Origin: Ferrimonas sp. YFM
GTDB taxonomy: Bacteria > Pseudomonadota > Gammaproteobacteria > Enterobacterales > Shewanellaceae
NCBI RefSeq assembly: GCF_030296015.1
Contig: NZ_AP027368.1
Coordinates: 1,302,001 to 1,366,000, forward strand
Reading direction: 5' to 3'
DNA: 64,000 bases
Under the pieces are notes generated by a model that saw nothing but the letters and a program-made list of their open reading frames with translations, had not been told where the DNA came from and did no database searches. Positions 1-9,458 of this stretch are shown here, one piece after another; within the stretch, counting starts at the first letter, position 1, and each line of letters starts with the position of its first letter. The position numbers and the translations under genes were made by a program.

Positions 1-1
1 T

Positions 2-898
2 GACCTGCCGCTGAACGTCTCCCGTGAGATTCTGCAGGACAACAAGGTAACCCAGAGCCTGCGCAGCGCCCTGACCAAGCGGGTGCTGACCATGCTGGAG
101 CGTATGGCCTCCAACGATGCCGAGAAGTACCAGAAGTTCTGGGGCGAGTTCGGTAACGTGCTGAAAGAGGGCCCGGCCGAGGACCAGGGCAACAAGGAGA
201 AGATCGCCAAGTTGCTGCGCTTTGCCTCGACTCACAACGACACCAGCGCCGAGACCGTCTCCCTGGAGGAGTACCTGAGCCGCGCCATCGAAGGCCAGGA
301 GAAGGTCTACTACATCGTTGCCGACAGCTACCAGGCGGCCAAGAACAGCCCCCACCTGGAGCTGCTGCGTAAGAAGGGCATCGAAGTGCTGCTGATGTCC
401 GAGCGCATCGATGAGTGGCTGATGAGCCACCTGACCGAGTTTGACGGCAAGCAGTTCGTCTCCGTCACCCAGGGTGACCTGCAGCTGCCTGAGTCCGACG
501 AGGAGAAGGCCGAGGCCGAGAAGCAGGCCCAGGAGCACCAAGCGCTGCTGACCCGTTTCCAGGAGTCTCTGGGTGACAAGGTGAAGGAGGTGAAAGTCTC
601 CCAGCGCCTGACCGATTCCCCCTCCTGCATCGTGACCTCTGATCAGGATATGTCCAGTCAGATGGTGAAGATGATGAAGGCGATGGGCCAGGAGGTACCG
701 GAGGTGAAGCCGGTGTTCGAACTGAACCTGGAGCACCCCCTGGTGGCCAAGCTGGAGCAGGAGCAGGATGAGGAGCGTTTTGGCAAGTGGGCCGAACTGC
801 TGCTGTCCCAGGCGATGCTGGCGGAGCGCGGCAGCCTGGAGGATCCCTCCCAGTTCGTGGCCCAGATGAACAGCCTGTGGCTGGAACTGTCCAAGTAA
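2..898 (+). CDS. htpG: Chaperone protein HtpG (Hsp90), 5'-truncated by the window edge
   Basis: This is the C-terminal half (298 residues visible, frame open from base 2) of the bacterial Hsp90 chaperone HtpG, a cytoplasmic ATP-dependent homodimer that remodels client proteins. The fragment starts [15 protein letters not shown], a strongly conserved middle-domain stretch, and continues through the helical client-binding region to the acidic C-terminal dimerisation domain (around [19 protein letters not shown]). The ATP-binding domain lies outside the window. The frame is intact to a TAA stop. The next gene, cnoX, follows after 47 bases on the same strand, so the two chaperone genes may be co-transcribed. 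Family assignment is secure; full length cannot be judged. Confidence 0.97.
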   Translation, partial: DLPLNVSREILQDNKVTQSLRSALTKRVLTMLERMASNDAEKYQKFWGEFGNVLKEGPAEDQGNKEKIAKLLRFASTHNDTSAETVSLEEYLSRAIEGQEKVYYIVADSYQAAKNSPHLELLRKKGIEVLLMSERIDEWLMSHLTEFDGKQFVSVTQGDLQLPESDEEKAEAEKQAQEHQALLTRFQESLGDKVKEVKVSQRLTDSPSCIVTSDQDMSSQMVKMMKAMGQEVPEVKPVFELNLEHPLVAKLEQEQDEERFGKWAELLLSQAMLAERGSLEDPSQFVAQMNSLWLELSK

Positions 899-945
899 TA
901 CCCTAACCCGGGCCGGAGCCAGCCTCCGGCCCCACAGGACCCTAT

Positions 946-1800
946 ATGCAACAGCAAGCACAGATCCTCGAAGCGAACGCCCAGAACATTCAGCAGTTGG
1001 TGGACCAGTCCATGGACCGCCCTGTGGTGCTGAACTTCTTCTCTGAACAGGCGCCAGAGTGCCAGCCGGTGACCGCCCTGCTGACCCGTCTGGCCACCGA
1101 GCGCGCCGGCCAGTTCATCCTGGCCAACGTCAACTGTGATACTCAGATGGAGCTGGCGGGCTATTTCCGCATTCAGGCGCTGCCCACGGTGCTGGTGCTC
1201 AGCAAGGGCCAGAGCGTCGACGGCTTCGCCGGCCCCCAGCCGGACGCCATGGTGGAGCAGATGCTGGAGAAGCACCTGCCCAAGTTGTGGCAGCTGAAAC
1301 TGGAGCAGGCCAAGGCTCTGGCAGAGCAAAAACTGTGGGATGAGGCTTTGCCTCTGCTGCGCGATGCCCTGGCTCTGGAGGAGAACAGCGAGGTCAAGCT
1401 GGCCCTGGCGGAAGCCTATCTGCAGTTGGGGCGTCCCGGCGAAGCGGAAGTGCTGCTCGAGACCATTCCCATGGCGGATCAGGACAGCCAGTACCGGGTG
1501 CTGATGGCTCAACTGGAGCTGGCTCAGCAGGCGGCGGACACCCCGGAGATCCGGGCATTGCAGTCCAAGCTCGAAGCCAACCCGGATCAGCCAGAGGTGG
1601 TGGTGGAGCTGGCGGTGGCCCTGAATCAGGCGGGCCGTCAGGAGGAGTCTCTGGAGGCGCTGTTTGCCCTGCTCAAGGGCAACATGACCGCCGCCGACGG
1701 CGAAGCCCGGCGAGTTTTCATGGACATAGTCAACGCATTGGGGCAGGGCGACCCTGTGGCCAATCAATACCGCAGAAAATTGTACAGCCTGTTGTATTAG
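946..1800 (+). CDS. cnoX: Thioredoxin-like/TPR co-chaperone CnoX (YbbN)
   Basis: A 284-residue protein with an N-terminal thioredoxin fold (about residues 1-110) and C-terminal TPR-like helices (about 115-284), the architecture of CnoX/YbbN, a cytoplasmic holdase that hands oxidatively damaged proteins to GroEL or DnaK. The usual CxxC active site is replaced by SEQAPEC, keeping only Cys39, and a cis-Pro loop (ALPTVL, Pro80) is present, as expected for members that lack oxidoreductase activity. It lies 47 bases after htpG and is followed by a hairpin. The ATG start fits the family length. Confidence 0.93.
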   Translation: MQQQAQILEANAQNIQQLVDQSMDRPVVLNFFSEQAPECQPVTALLTRLATERAGQFILANVNCDTQMELAGYFRIQALPTVLVLSKGQSVDGFAGPQPDAMVEQMLEKHLPKLWQLKLEQAKALAEQKLWDEALPLLRDALALEENSEVKLALAEAYLQLGRPGEAEVLLETIPMADQDSQYRVLMAQLELAQQAADTPEIRALQSKLEANPDQPEVVVELAVALNQAGRQEESLEALFALLKGNMTAADGEARRVFMDIVNALGQGDPVANQYRRKLYSLLY

Positions 1801-2748
<948 letters not shown>

Positions 2749-2785
2749 GCGCCAAAGACTCAGCGTCAAAATGTGATTCTTTTCG

Positions 2786-2812
2786 AAAAGCCCGCGAACA
2801 GCGGGCTTTTTT
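2786..2812 (+). terminator. Rho-independent terminator after adk
   Basis: A 10-bp stem (AAAAGCCCGC/GCGGGCTTTT) around a GAACA loop, continuing into a run of T, 37 bases after the adk stop. Confidence 0.93.
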
Positions 2813-2858
2813 CGTTGTCTATTCAGGCAATTGTTAAACCAAACTCTGCAGTCTCACG

Positions 2859-2864
2859 TATACT
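2859..2864 (+). promoter_or_regulatory. Possible hemH -10 element
   Basis: TATACT at 2859-2864 lies 33 bases before the hemH start, just after the adk terminator. A TTAAAC 19 bases upstream could act as a poor -35. The position is sensible but the -35 is weak. Confidence 0.35.
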
Positions 2865-2896
2865 GGCGACAGGCCAATTTTGGATAGGTTTCATCG

Positions 2897-3883
2897 ATGG
2901 ACAAGAGCACTACCGGCGTTCTGCTGGTTAACCTGGGGACACCCGAAGCCCCGACTCCCAGCGCGGTTCGCGCCTTCCTCAAGCAGTTTCTCAGCGACCC
3001 CCGAGTGGTGGATCTGCCTCGCTGGCAGTGGTGGCCCATTCTCAACGGTATCGTGCTGACCTTCCGCCCCAAGAAAGTGGCCAAAGCCTATCAGTCCGTG
3101 TGGCAGGAGCAGGGCTCGCCGCTGATGGTGATCTCCCTGGAGCAGCAGAAGGCTCTGGAAGCCAGGCTGGAGCAGGACATGGGCGTTAAGGTGCCGGTGG
3201 CCCTGGGGATGACCTATGGCTCTCCCTCCCTCAGCGATGGTCTGGAGAGCCTCAAGGCTCAAGGGTGTGACAAGGTGGTGGTGCTGCCGCTGTTTCCCCA
3301 GTACTCCTGCTCCACCACAGGCGCGGTGTTCGACGGCCTGGCGGCGGAGTTTGCCAAGATGCGCACCATTCCCCACACCCGCCTGGTGCGCGACTACCAT
3401 GACCATCCGGCCTACATCAGTGCCCTGGCCGGCAGCATTCAGGCTCACTGGAACAAGAAGGGCCGCGGCCAGAAGCTGCTGCTCTCCTTCCACGGCGTGC
3501 CCAAACGCTTCGTCGATGAGGGCGACATCTACCAGAGCCAGTGCCTGCGCACCGCCGAGCTGGTGGCCGAGCGCCTTGGGTTGTCCCCGGGGCAGTGGAT
3601 GGCCTGTTTCCAGAGCCGCTTTGGCAAGGAGGAGTGGCTGACCCCCTACACAGACGAGACCCTGGAAGCCCTGCCCAAGCAGGGGGTGACCGCCATCGAC
3701 ATCATCACCCCGGCCTTCTCCGTCGACTGTCTCGAGACCCTGGAGGAGATCGCCATCGAGGGCAAAGAGGAGTTTATGGAGGCGGGCGGCAAGGCGTATC
3801 AGTTTATCCCCTGTCTCAATGCGGAGCCGGATCACATCCAGATGATGTCTGAGTTGATCCAGGCCGAGATGCAGAGCTGGTAA
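2897..3883 (+). CDS. hemH: Ferrochelatase
   Basis: A 328-residue ferrochelatase, inserting Fe2+ into protoporphyrin IX to make protoheme at the cytoplasmic side of the inner membrane. The N-terminal GVLLVNLGTP signature, the metal-binding His199 in SFHGVPKRF and the second conserved acidic site (Glu280 in DCLETLEE) are all visible. Length is close to the roughly 320 residues usual for proteobacteria. It has no iron-sulfur C-terminal extension. The ATG follows TGGATAGG. The adk-hemH-gsk order matches enterobacterial synteny. Confidence 0.97.
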   Translation: MDKSTTGVLLVNLGTPEAPTPSAVRAFLKQFLSDPRVVDLPRWQWWPILNGIVLTFRPKKVAKAYQSVWQEQGSPLMVISLEQQKALEARLEQDMGVKVPVALGMTYGSPSLSDGLESLKAQGCDKVVVLPLFPQYSCSTTGAVFDGLAAEFAKMRTIPHTRLVRDYHDHPAYISALAGSIQAHWNKKGRGQKLLLSFHGVPKRFVDEGDIYQSQCLRTAELVAERLGLSPGQWMACFQSRFGKEEWLTPYTDETLEALPKQGVTAIDIITPAFSVDCLETLEEIAIEGKEEFMEAGGKAYQFIPCLNAEPDHIQMMSELIQAEMQSW

Positions 3884-3900
3884 TCCCCACCGGCAACTGC

Positions 3901-3906
3901 TAGAAT
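3901..3906 (+). promoter_or_regulatory. Probable gsk promoter, extended -10
   Basis: TGCTAGAAT (TGN extended -10, TAGAAT at 3901-3906) is followed by a GC-rich discriminator (CCCGCGCC). A start near 3913 would give a leader of about 115 bases before the preferred gsk start. No good -35 is seen, which is compatible with an extended -10. Confidence 0.5.
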
Positions 3907-4029
3907 CCCGCGCCAATCCGGGCCCGTAACGGGTCCGGCAGGGTCACCCCGCCAGGGAGCGCAATGACGCAAGGCGGGGTCTACACTAGCAAGGACGTTT
4001 CGCTCCTTTTCTGCCATGGTTACCGCCCA

Positions 4030-5331
4030 ATGAAATTCCCTGGCCAACGCAAGTCAAAGCACTATTTTCCAGTTGATGCCCGTGATCCGCTGACCAATGA
4101 ACTGAATCCGGTCATTCGTCCCAAGAACATCCACATTACCGGCATCGACCAGACCCTGGTGGACATCGAAGCCAAGGTCGACGACGACTTTATCGCCCGC
4201 CACGGACTGCGCAAAGGCAACTCCATGCTGATCGACGACGCCGCCGCTCACGCGCTCTACGAGGAGCTCAAGGGCAAGGCGCTGGTCACCAACGAGTTCG
4301 CCGGTGGCACCATCGGCAATACCCTGCACAACTACTCCACCCTGGCGGATGACCGCTCGGTGCTGTTTGGGGTGATGAGCCGCAATATTCTGATTGGCAG
4401 TTACGCCTACCGCTACCTGAGCGCCACCTCCAGCCGGGTGGACTTGAACCACCTGGAGCCGGTGGACGGCCCCATCGGTCGTTGTTTTACCCTGATCAGC
4501 CAGTGCGGTGAGCGTACCTTCGCCATCTCCAAGGGCGCCATGGATAAGCTGACCCCGGGGTTCATCGATAAGACCCTGGTGCAAAGCGGTGCCGCCCTGG
4601 TGTTGACCGCCTACCTGATGCGTGCCGGCGACGACCCCATTACCGACGCCGCCATGACCGCCATCGCCTACGCCAAAGAGGCGGGCGTGCCTGTGGTGCT
4701 GACTCTGGGTACCCGCTTCCTGATTGAAGAGGATCCTCAGTGGTGGCAGGAGTTCATCAACGACCATGTGGACGTGCTGGCGATGAACGAGGAGGAGGCG
4801 GAAGCCCTGACCGGTAAGCGGGACATCCTGCTGGCCTGTGATCAGACCCTGGAGTGGTGTGATCTGGTGCTGTGCACCGCGGGTCCTGCCGGCCTCTACA
4901 TGGCGGGTTACTCCAGCGACGAGGTGAAGCGCCCCACCAGCCACACCCTGCTGCCGGGCTCCATCCCCGAGTTCAACCAGTACGAGTTCTCCCGCCCCAT
5001 GCGCAAAGAGGACTGTGAGCAGCCGCTGAAGGTGTTCTCCCACATCGCTCCCTTCATGGGTGGCCCGGAGAAGATCCGCAACACCAACGGTGCCGGTGAC
5101 GGCGCCCTGTCTGCCCTGCTGCACGACATGGCGGCCAACTTCTATCACAAGAAGAACCTGCCCACCTCCAGCAAGCATCGTTATGACGGGCTGTGTTACT
5201 CCTCCTTCTCTCAGATCTGCAAGTACGCCAACCGGGTGAGCTACGAGGTGCTGGCTCAGCACTCTCCGCGTCTGTCCCGGGCGCTGCCTGAGCGTGAGGA
5301 CAGCCTGGAAGAGGCCTACTGGGAACGGTAA
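4030..5331 (+). CDS. gsk: Inosine-guanosine kinase
   Basis: A 433-residue PfkB/ribokinase-family kinase matching E. coli Gsk, which phosphorylates guanosine and inosine to GMP and IMP for purine salvage. The N-terminus MKFPGQRKSKHYFPVDARDP is almost the E. coli one, so the ATG at 4030 is preferred over an in-frame ATG at 3964 that would add 22 unrelated residues. The PfkB ATP/catalytic signature NTNGAGDGAL is near the C-terminus. A strong terminator follows. Purine salvage genes (upp neighbourhood, purMN) also occur elsewhere in the window but are not linked to this gene. Confidence 0.96.
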   Translation: MKFPGQRKSKHYFPVDARDPLTNELNPVIRPKNIHITGIDQTLVDIEAKVDDDFIARHGLRKGNSMLIDDAAAHALYEELKGKALVTNEFAGGTIGNTLHNYSTLADDRSVLFGVMSRNILIGSYAYRYLSATSSRVDLNHLEPVDGPIGRCFTLISQCGERTFAISKGAMDKLTPGFIDKTLVQSGAALVLTAYLMRAGDDPITDAAMTAIAYAKEAGVPVVLTLGTRFLIEEDPQWWQEFINDHVDVLAMNEEEAEALTGKRDILLACDQTLEWCDLVLCTAGPAGLYMAGYSSDEVKRPTSHTLLPGSIPEFNQYEFSRPMRKEDCEQPLKVFSHIAPFMGGPEKIRNTNGAGDGALSALLHDMAANFYHKKNLPTSSKHRYDGLCYSSFSQICKYANRVSYEVLAQHSPRLSRALPEREDSLEEAYWER

Positions 5332-5351
5332 GCCGCTGCCTGAGCAAAGAG

Positions 5352-5378
5352 AAACCCGGCCTGTGCCGGGTTTTTTTT
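5352..5378 (+). terminator. Rho-independent terminator after gsk
   Basis: A 9-bp stem (AAACCCGGC/GCCGGGTTT), loop CTGT, followed by a run of eight T, 20 bases after the gsk stop. Confidence 0.95.
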
Positions 5379-5541
5379 ATGGCTGATGCATGGAGCTGAG
5401 AATCTATCTGCCATGGGCTTTTGCTCGGCGTGAGTCAGTAGCTGGGTTTGTGACAGCAATGGTCTTATTTCTGCTACGGGCGTGTCACACAGGGGCACCA
5501 TAATGCCACCGTTTTCGATAATTCTCCTGGACACACCAACC

Positions 5542-5772
5542 ATGAACGGACGGGCTTTTTTCAAGATACTGACCAAGCGCGGCATCCCCTGCAGCGCCCT
5601 GGCACAGAAGACTCAGACCCAGCTGTCACACCTCTATGGACTGAAGCACGCCTCAACGGTGCCCAACCACTACCTGCGGGCGGTGGTGACCCATTATCGG
5701 GACCAGCTCACCATCGATGATCTGGCCTGCCTGTCGCTCTACAGCTCTTCAGAGATCCTCAAGGTTGCCTAA
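5542..5772 (+). CDS. Small hypothetical protein
   Basis: An open frame of 76 residues from the ATG at 5542 (possible upstream starts at 5503 and 5482). The product is basic in its first half (MNGRAFFKILTKRGI) with a C-terminal part rich in Leu and Ser. I recognise no family. In its favour: it has its own stretch of non-coding DNA upstream and a sensible start. Against it: no strong ribosome-binding site, and its last 24 bases overlap the 3' end of the convergent photolyase gene. It may be a lineage-specific gene or a chance frame. Confidence 0.4.
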   Translation: MNGRAFFKILTKRGIPCSALAQKTQTQLSHLYGLKHASTVPNHYLRAVVTHYRDQLTIDDLACLSLYSSSEILKVA

Positions 5773-7293
5773 GTACTGCTCCGCCTGAGCCAGTACCGCT
5801 TCCTGCTGCTGTGGGTCCATGCCGAACCAGTGTCGGTAGATCATTCCCATCCTGGGGTGGTGAGCGAAGCGGTCGCTGTGGCGGTTGATGAAGTGCCAGT
5901 AGAGGCTGTTGTAGGGGCAGGCGTTGTCCCCCACCTTGGCCTTGGGATCGTAGGCACACTGGCGGCAATGGTTGCCCATCTTATTGAGATAGTTGGCACT
6001 GGCGGCGTAGGGCTTGGTGGCCAGCACCCCACCATCGGCGTACTGGCTCATCCCCCGGGTATTGGGCAGTTCCACCCACTGGAAGGCATCGACATAGATC
6101 CCCAGGTACCACCGGTCCACCTCGTCCGGGTCGATGCCCGCCAGCAGGCAGAAGGTGCCGGTGACCATCAGTCGCTGAATGTGGTGGGCATAGCCGTAAT
6201 TCAGTGACTGGCCTATGGCCTGAGACAGGCAGCGCATCCGGGTGTCCCCGTTCCAGAACCAGGCGGGCAGGGAGCGGGTGGCATCCAGGCTATTGAGCCG
6301 TTCATAGTCTGGCATGCGGCTCCAGTAGATCCCCCTGACATACTCGCGCCAGCCGAGGATCTGACGGACGAACCCCTCCACCTGAGCCAGACCGATCTCC
6401 TGTGGGTGGTGCTCATGGGCGGCGATGGCGGCGCGGATCACCTCCATGGGGTGCAGCATCTTGGTGTTGAGGGCAAAGGAGAGCCTGGCGTGATACAGGG
6501 TCCAGGCATGGGGGCCGGTTTCCGTCAGGGCGTCCTGAAACTGCCCGAAGTGGGGCAGCAGGTAGCGGCAGAAATGCTGGAGTTGCTGCAGCGACTGCAG
6601 CCGGGTTACTGGCCAGATCAGCTGCTCAGGGCAGTGTCCCAGGGTGTCGACGCCGTGCCGCTTTAGGCGTGCCAGGGTGGAGTGACAGTCATTGGCAAAC
6701 AGGCAGGGGCTGGGCACCGCCAGGGCTTCCATGTCGCTGATGGGATTGCGGTTGCGGGCGTCAAAGTTCCACTGGCCGCCCTGGGGCTTGTCCCCGTCCA
6801 TCAACAGGCGCTGCTCTCGTCGCATCCGGCGGTAGAAGGTTTCCATCTTCAGCGGGCGATCCGCCGGAAAGTAGTCGGCTATGGCGCTTCTGGGCAGAAG
6901 AAAGTGCTCGCTCTCCACCGATTCCACCTCTATCCCCGGCAGGCGCATCTGGGCCAGTTGCTGCTCCAGGCGAAACTCATCGGGAGTCTGGTACTGCAGC
7001 CTGGAGACCTCATGGAGGGCACAGTGGTGCATCAGTAACTGGGGCAGGGTGTCAAATCTCTGGGTGTCGTCCAGAGTCAGGTGCAGCACCTGATGACCCT
7101 GGGCCTTGAGGTGACGGGCAAAGGCCTCCATGGCCAGGAAGATGGCCGCCACCTTTTGGATGTGATGACGGACGTAGCCGGTTTCCTGTTTCAGCTCCGC
7201 CAGCAGGTAGAGGCAGTTGGGCTCCACCTGCTGGAACCAGGAGTGGTGGGTATTGAGTTGATCCCCGAGGATCAGCCTGAGCGTGGGTGTCAT
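5749..7293 (-). CDS. Iron-sulfur bacterial cryptochrome/(6-4) photolyase (FeS-BCP family)
   Basis: A 514-residue photolyase-related flavoprotein of the FeS-BCP group, whose characterised members repair (6-4) photoproducts using FAD, a lumazine antenna and a 4Fe-4S cluster. The N-terminus TLRLILGDQL is the family hallmark. Four cysteines at 355 (MRCLSQ), 443 and 446 (HCRQC) and 459 (DNACPYN) keep the exact spacing of the cluster ligands in Agrobacterium PhrB (350, 438, 441, 454). The start overlaps the stop of the upstream Cry-DASH gene in an ATGA, so the two are translationally coupled. The repair substrate is inferred from the family. Confidence 0.92.
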   Translation of the reverse strand: MTPTLRLILGDQLNTHHSWFQQVEPNCLYLLAELKQETGYVRHHIQKVAAIFLAMEAFARHLKAQGHQVLHLTLDDTQRFDTLPQLLMHHCALHEVSRLQYQTPDEFRLEQQLAQMRLPGIEVESVESEHFLLPRSAIADYFPADRPLKMETFYRRMRREQRLLMDGDKPQGGQWNFDARNRNPISDMEALAVPSPCLFANDCHSTLARLKRHGVDTLGHCPEQLIWPVTRLQSLQQLQHFCRYLLPHFGQFQDALTETGPHAWTLYHARLSFALNTKMLHPMEVIRAAIAAHEHHPQEIGLAQVEGFVRQILGWREYVRGIYWSRMPDYERLNSLDATRSLPAWFWNGDTRMRCLSQAIGQSLNYGYAHHIQRLMVTGTFCLLAGIDPDEVDRWYLGIYVDAFQWVELPNTRGMSQYADGGVLATKPYAASANYLNKMGNHCRQCAYDPKAKVGDNACPYNSLYWHFINRHSDRFAHHPRMGMIYRHWFGMDPQQQEAVLAQAEQYLGNLEDL

Positions 7294-8582
7294 GGTGTCT
7301 CCTCTGGCCAGTCAACGTGACTCTCCTCCAGCGCCACCTGACAGTCTCCCCGCCATTTGTGGATGTAACGCCCCTGTGGGTCATGCATCTGACTCTGTTT
7401 CTCCAAATTGAAATGGCGTCCTCCCCGGGGATCGGCGCCGACGCCGGCGATGTATTGCCAGTTACCCCAGTTGCTGCCGACGTCGTAATCGATCAGTTGC
7501 TGCTCGAAGTAGGCCGCGCCGCAGCGCCAGTCCAGTTGCAGCTCATTGACCAGGGCGCTGGCCACCAGCTGCCGGCCACGGTTGGAGAGGTAGCCGGTCT
7601 CGTTGAGCTCATGCATGCAGGCATTGACCAGAGGGTAGGGAGTGGTGCCCTGACACCACTGAAGGAATCGGCTGGGGTAGAAGCTGGTGAGTGGCCGCCG
7701 TTCACCGATCCCCTTGAGGCGGAACAGTTTGTGGCCCCATTTCAGGGCGTACCACTGGAAATACTCGCGCCACAGCAGCTCCCGTTTCAGCCACTCGGTG
7801 GAGTCGTTGGCTCCCCAGCTCTGTTCGTAATGGCGCAGGGCCTGCCAGATGCGCCTGGGTGACAGGCAGCCGGCGGCCAGCCAGGGAGACCATTTGGCGG
7901 AGTTCTGCCACCCCTCCAGATCGTTGCGGGTCTCCTTGTAATGCCCCGGGGCCGGCCCATCCAGGTAGTGTGCCAGTTGTCTCTGCCCCTGGGATTCGCC
8001 GCCAATAAAGGGGCGGGCCCTGTGCTCGCGGATGTGGGGCCAGGGGGTGACCTCCGGCGGTGCGTCAGGCAATGCCTGGGGAACAGCAAGGGGGGGCTTC
8101 ACCTCGATGGTGAGCATGGCTCGGCGAAAGATGCTGTAACTGGAGGGCAACTGCTCGATGTCGAAGGGGAGCTGCTCCAGATCAAACAGGGTATGGCCAT
8201 CAAGGTGTTCCAGTTGAAGATTCGGGTGATGGCGGGCCAGCAGTCGGCTCAGTGCCTGTTCGTTGCTGGCCAGGGGGCGCTCTCTCAGCAGGTGCGTGAC
8301 CCTATGGCGCTCTATCAGCCGGGACAGGGCGGGAATCACAGGTTGCCGAATCAGCACCAGTTGTTGCCCCAGTGTCGTCAATGCCCCATGCAGCTCCTGG
8401 CGAGCCTGATGCAGAAAGTGTTGACGTTGACGCCCAATCCTGCTCAGGCCAAAGGGGCCGGGTTGACCCAGAGGGTCTCCCAGGGAGACACACAGCATCT
8501 GACCGCCGAGTTGGGCGGCCCGGGCCAGCAGCGGATTGTCGTCCAGCCTCAGGTTGTGTTCAAACAGCACCAAAATAGTCAT
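7290..8582 (-). CDS. Cryptochrome DASH family photolyase
   Basis: A 430-residue protein of the Cry-DASH branch of the photolyase/cryptochrome superfamily, flavoproteins that repair cyclobutane dimers mainly in single-stranded DNA. It has the N-terminal Rossmann antenna domain (LFEHNLRLDDNPLL), and the C-terminal FAD-binding helical domain with WREYFQWYALKWG, NACMHELNETGYLSNRGRQ, and VGSNWGNWQYIAGVG followed by DPRGGRHFN, diagnostic of Cry-DASH. It is the first gene of a two-gene operon whose second gene is a different type of photolyase. The upstream ribosome-binding site is weak. Confidence 0.93.
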   Translation of the reverse strand: MTILVLFEHNLRLDDNPLLARAAQLGGQMLCVSLGDPLGQPGPFGLSRIGRQRQHFLHQARQELHGALTTLGQQLVLIRQPVIPALSRLIERHRVTHLLRERPLASNEQALSRLLARHHPNLQLEHLDGHTLFDLEQLPFDIEQLPSSYSIFRRAMLTIEVKPPLAVPQALPDAPPEVTPWPHIREHRARPFIGGESQGQRQLAHYLDGPAPGHYKETRNDLEGWQNSAKWSPWLAAGCLSPRRIWQALRHYEQSWGANDSTEWLKRELLWREYFQWYALKWGHKLFRLKGIGERRPLTSFYPSRFLQWCQGTTPYPLVNACMHELNETGYLSNRGRQLVASALVNELQLDWRCGAAYFEQQLIDYDVGSNWGNWQYIAGVGADPRGGRHFNLEKQSQMHDPQGRYIHKWRGDCQVALEESHVDWPEETP

Positions 8583-8649
8583 TTAAGTTTCACTGCTCTC
8601 TTAAATTAAGTTAAATTGCAGTTCTTCTCTATCTGTCTACGGTGACTCC

Positions 8650-9312
8650 ATGAAACGGATCCTTCCTATGCTATTGACCACAATCCTTCTGGGTTGTGCC
8701 GCAACCCCCGAAAATAATGGTCATGCACTGTTCCAGGGGTTCGATGATTTTCGCCCCGGACCGCCAGGTGGCGTCGATCTGGTCTGGGCTGGTAAAGGGA
8801 TCAATTCAAAGGAAACATTCAGAGAAAAGCTGAAAAAATACAACAAGATCAAGCTTGATCAGGTCTGGGTCGTGGTGGATGAAAACTATCCCCTGGATGA
8901 GGAACAAGTGGCCGAATTGACCGAGTATCTGACCCAGTCCCTGCTCAAGGGCCTCGAAGGGCGTTTTACCCAGGTGGAGGAGGCCGATGCCCAGACCCTG
9001 AGGCTGAGTCTGGCCCTGACCAACATTGAGACCCCCAACCCCATACTGGCGGTCACCAGCACCCTGCTGCCTGTGGGCCTGGGGATCTCGACCCTGTCCA
9101 AGGTAGTCACCGGGGAACACACCAATGTGGGCGAGGGCACGGTGGAGTTGCTGGTGCGAGACGGAGCCACCGGAGAGCCCCTGGTGGCGGCCATCGATCG
9201 GCGTCAGGGGGACAAGGATCTGAACAATTTGGTGGACCCCATGGCCGGGATCAAGGGAGCCATCGACTGGTGGATCGAAAGATTGGGCCGAACCTTTCGG
9301 GAAAGTAACTGA
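8650..9312 (+). CDS. DUF3313-like lipoprotein
   Basis: A 220-residue protein with a lipoprotein signal peptide (ILLGC lipobox, Cys16). The body resembles the DUF3313 family of Gram-negative lipoproteins, including a VDENYPLDEEQ stretch followed by a helical segment and a C-terminal WWIERLGRTF. The function of the family is not known to me. A hydrophobic glycine-containing segment in the middle (ILAVTSTLLPVGLG) may be buried. The gene stands alone between the photolyase operon on the other strand and a chemoreceptor gene. Confidence 0.7.
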   Translation: MKRILPMLLTTILLGCAATPENNGHALFQGFDDFRPGPPGGVDLVWAGKGINSKETFREKLKKYNKIKLDQVWVVVDENYPLDEEQVAELTEYLTQSLLKGLEGRFTQVEEADAQTLRLSLALTNIETPNPILAVTSTLLPVGLGISTLSKVVTGEHTNVGEGTVELLVRDGATGEPLVAAIDRRQGDKDLNNLVDPMAGIKGAIDWWIERLGRTFRESN

Positions 9313-9458
9313 AATACAACAAAGAAATTAAATTAGATACAGGTCGGGCTTTTCTTGTAACAGCGACGTTATATACTGGGCGGGTTTAGGGGATCGGTAT
9401 ATGCGCATTTGTGTCTCTTGCTGGTCTGTTTCTTAGTCGAATTCTGAGAGTGGTCGGA

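Noticed and set aside
658-1767. A 369-codon open frame antisense to htpG/cnoX
   Set aside because: Covers two well-supported genes and lacks a start signal or any familiar motif.
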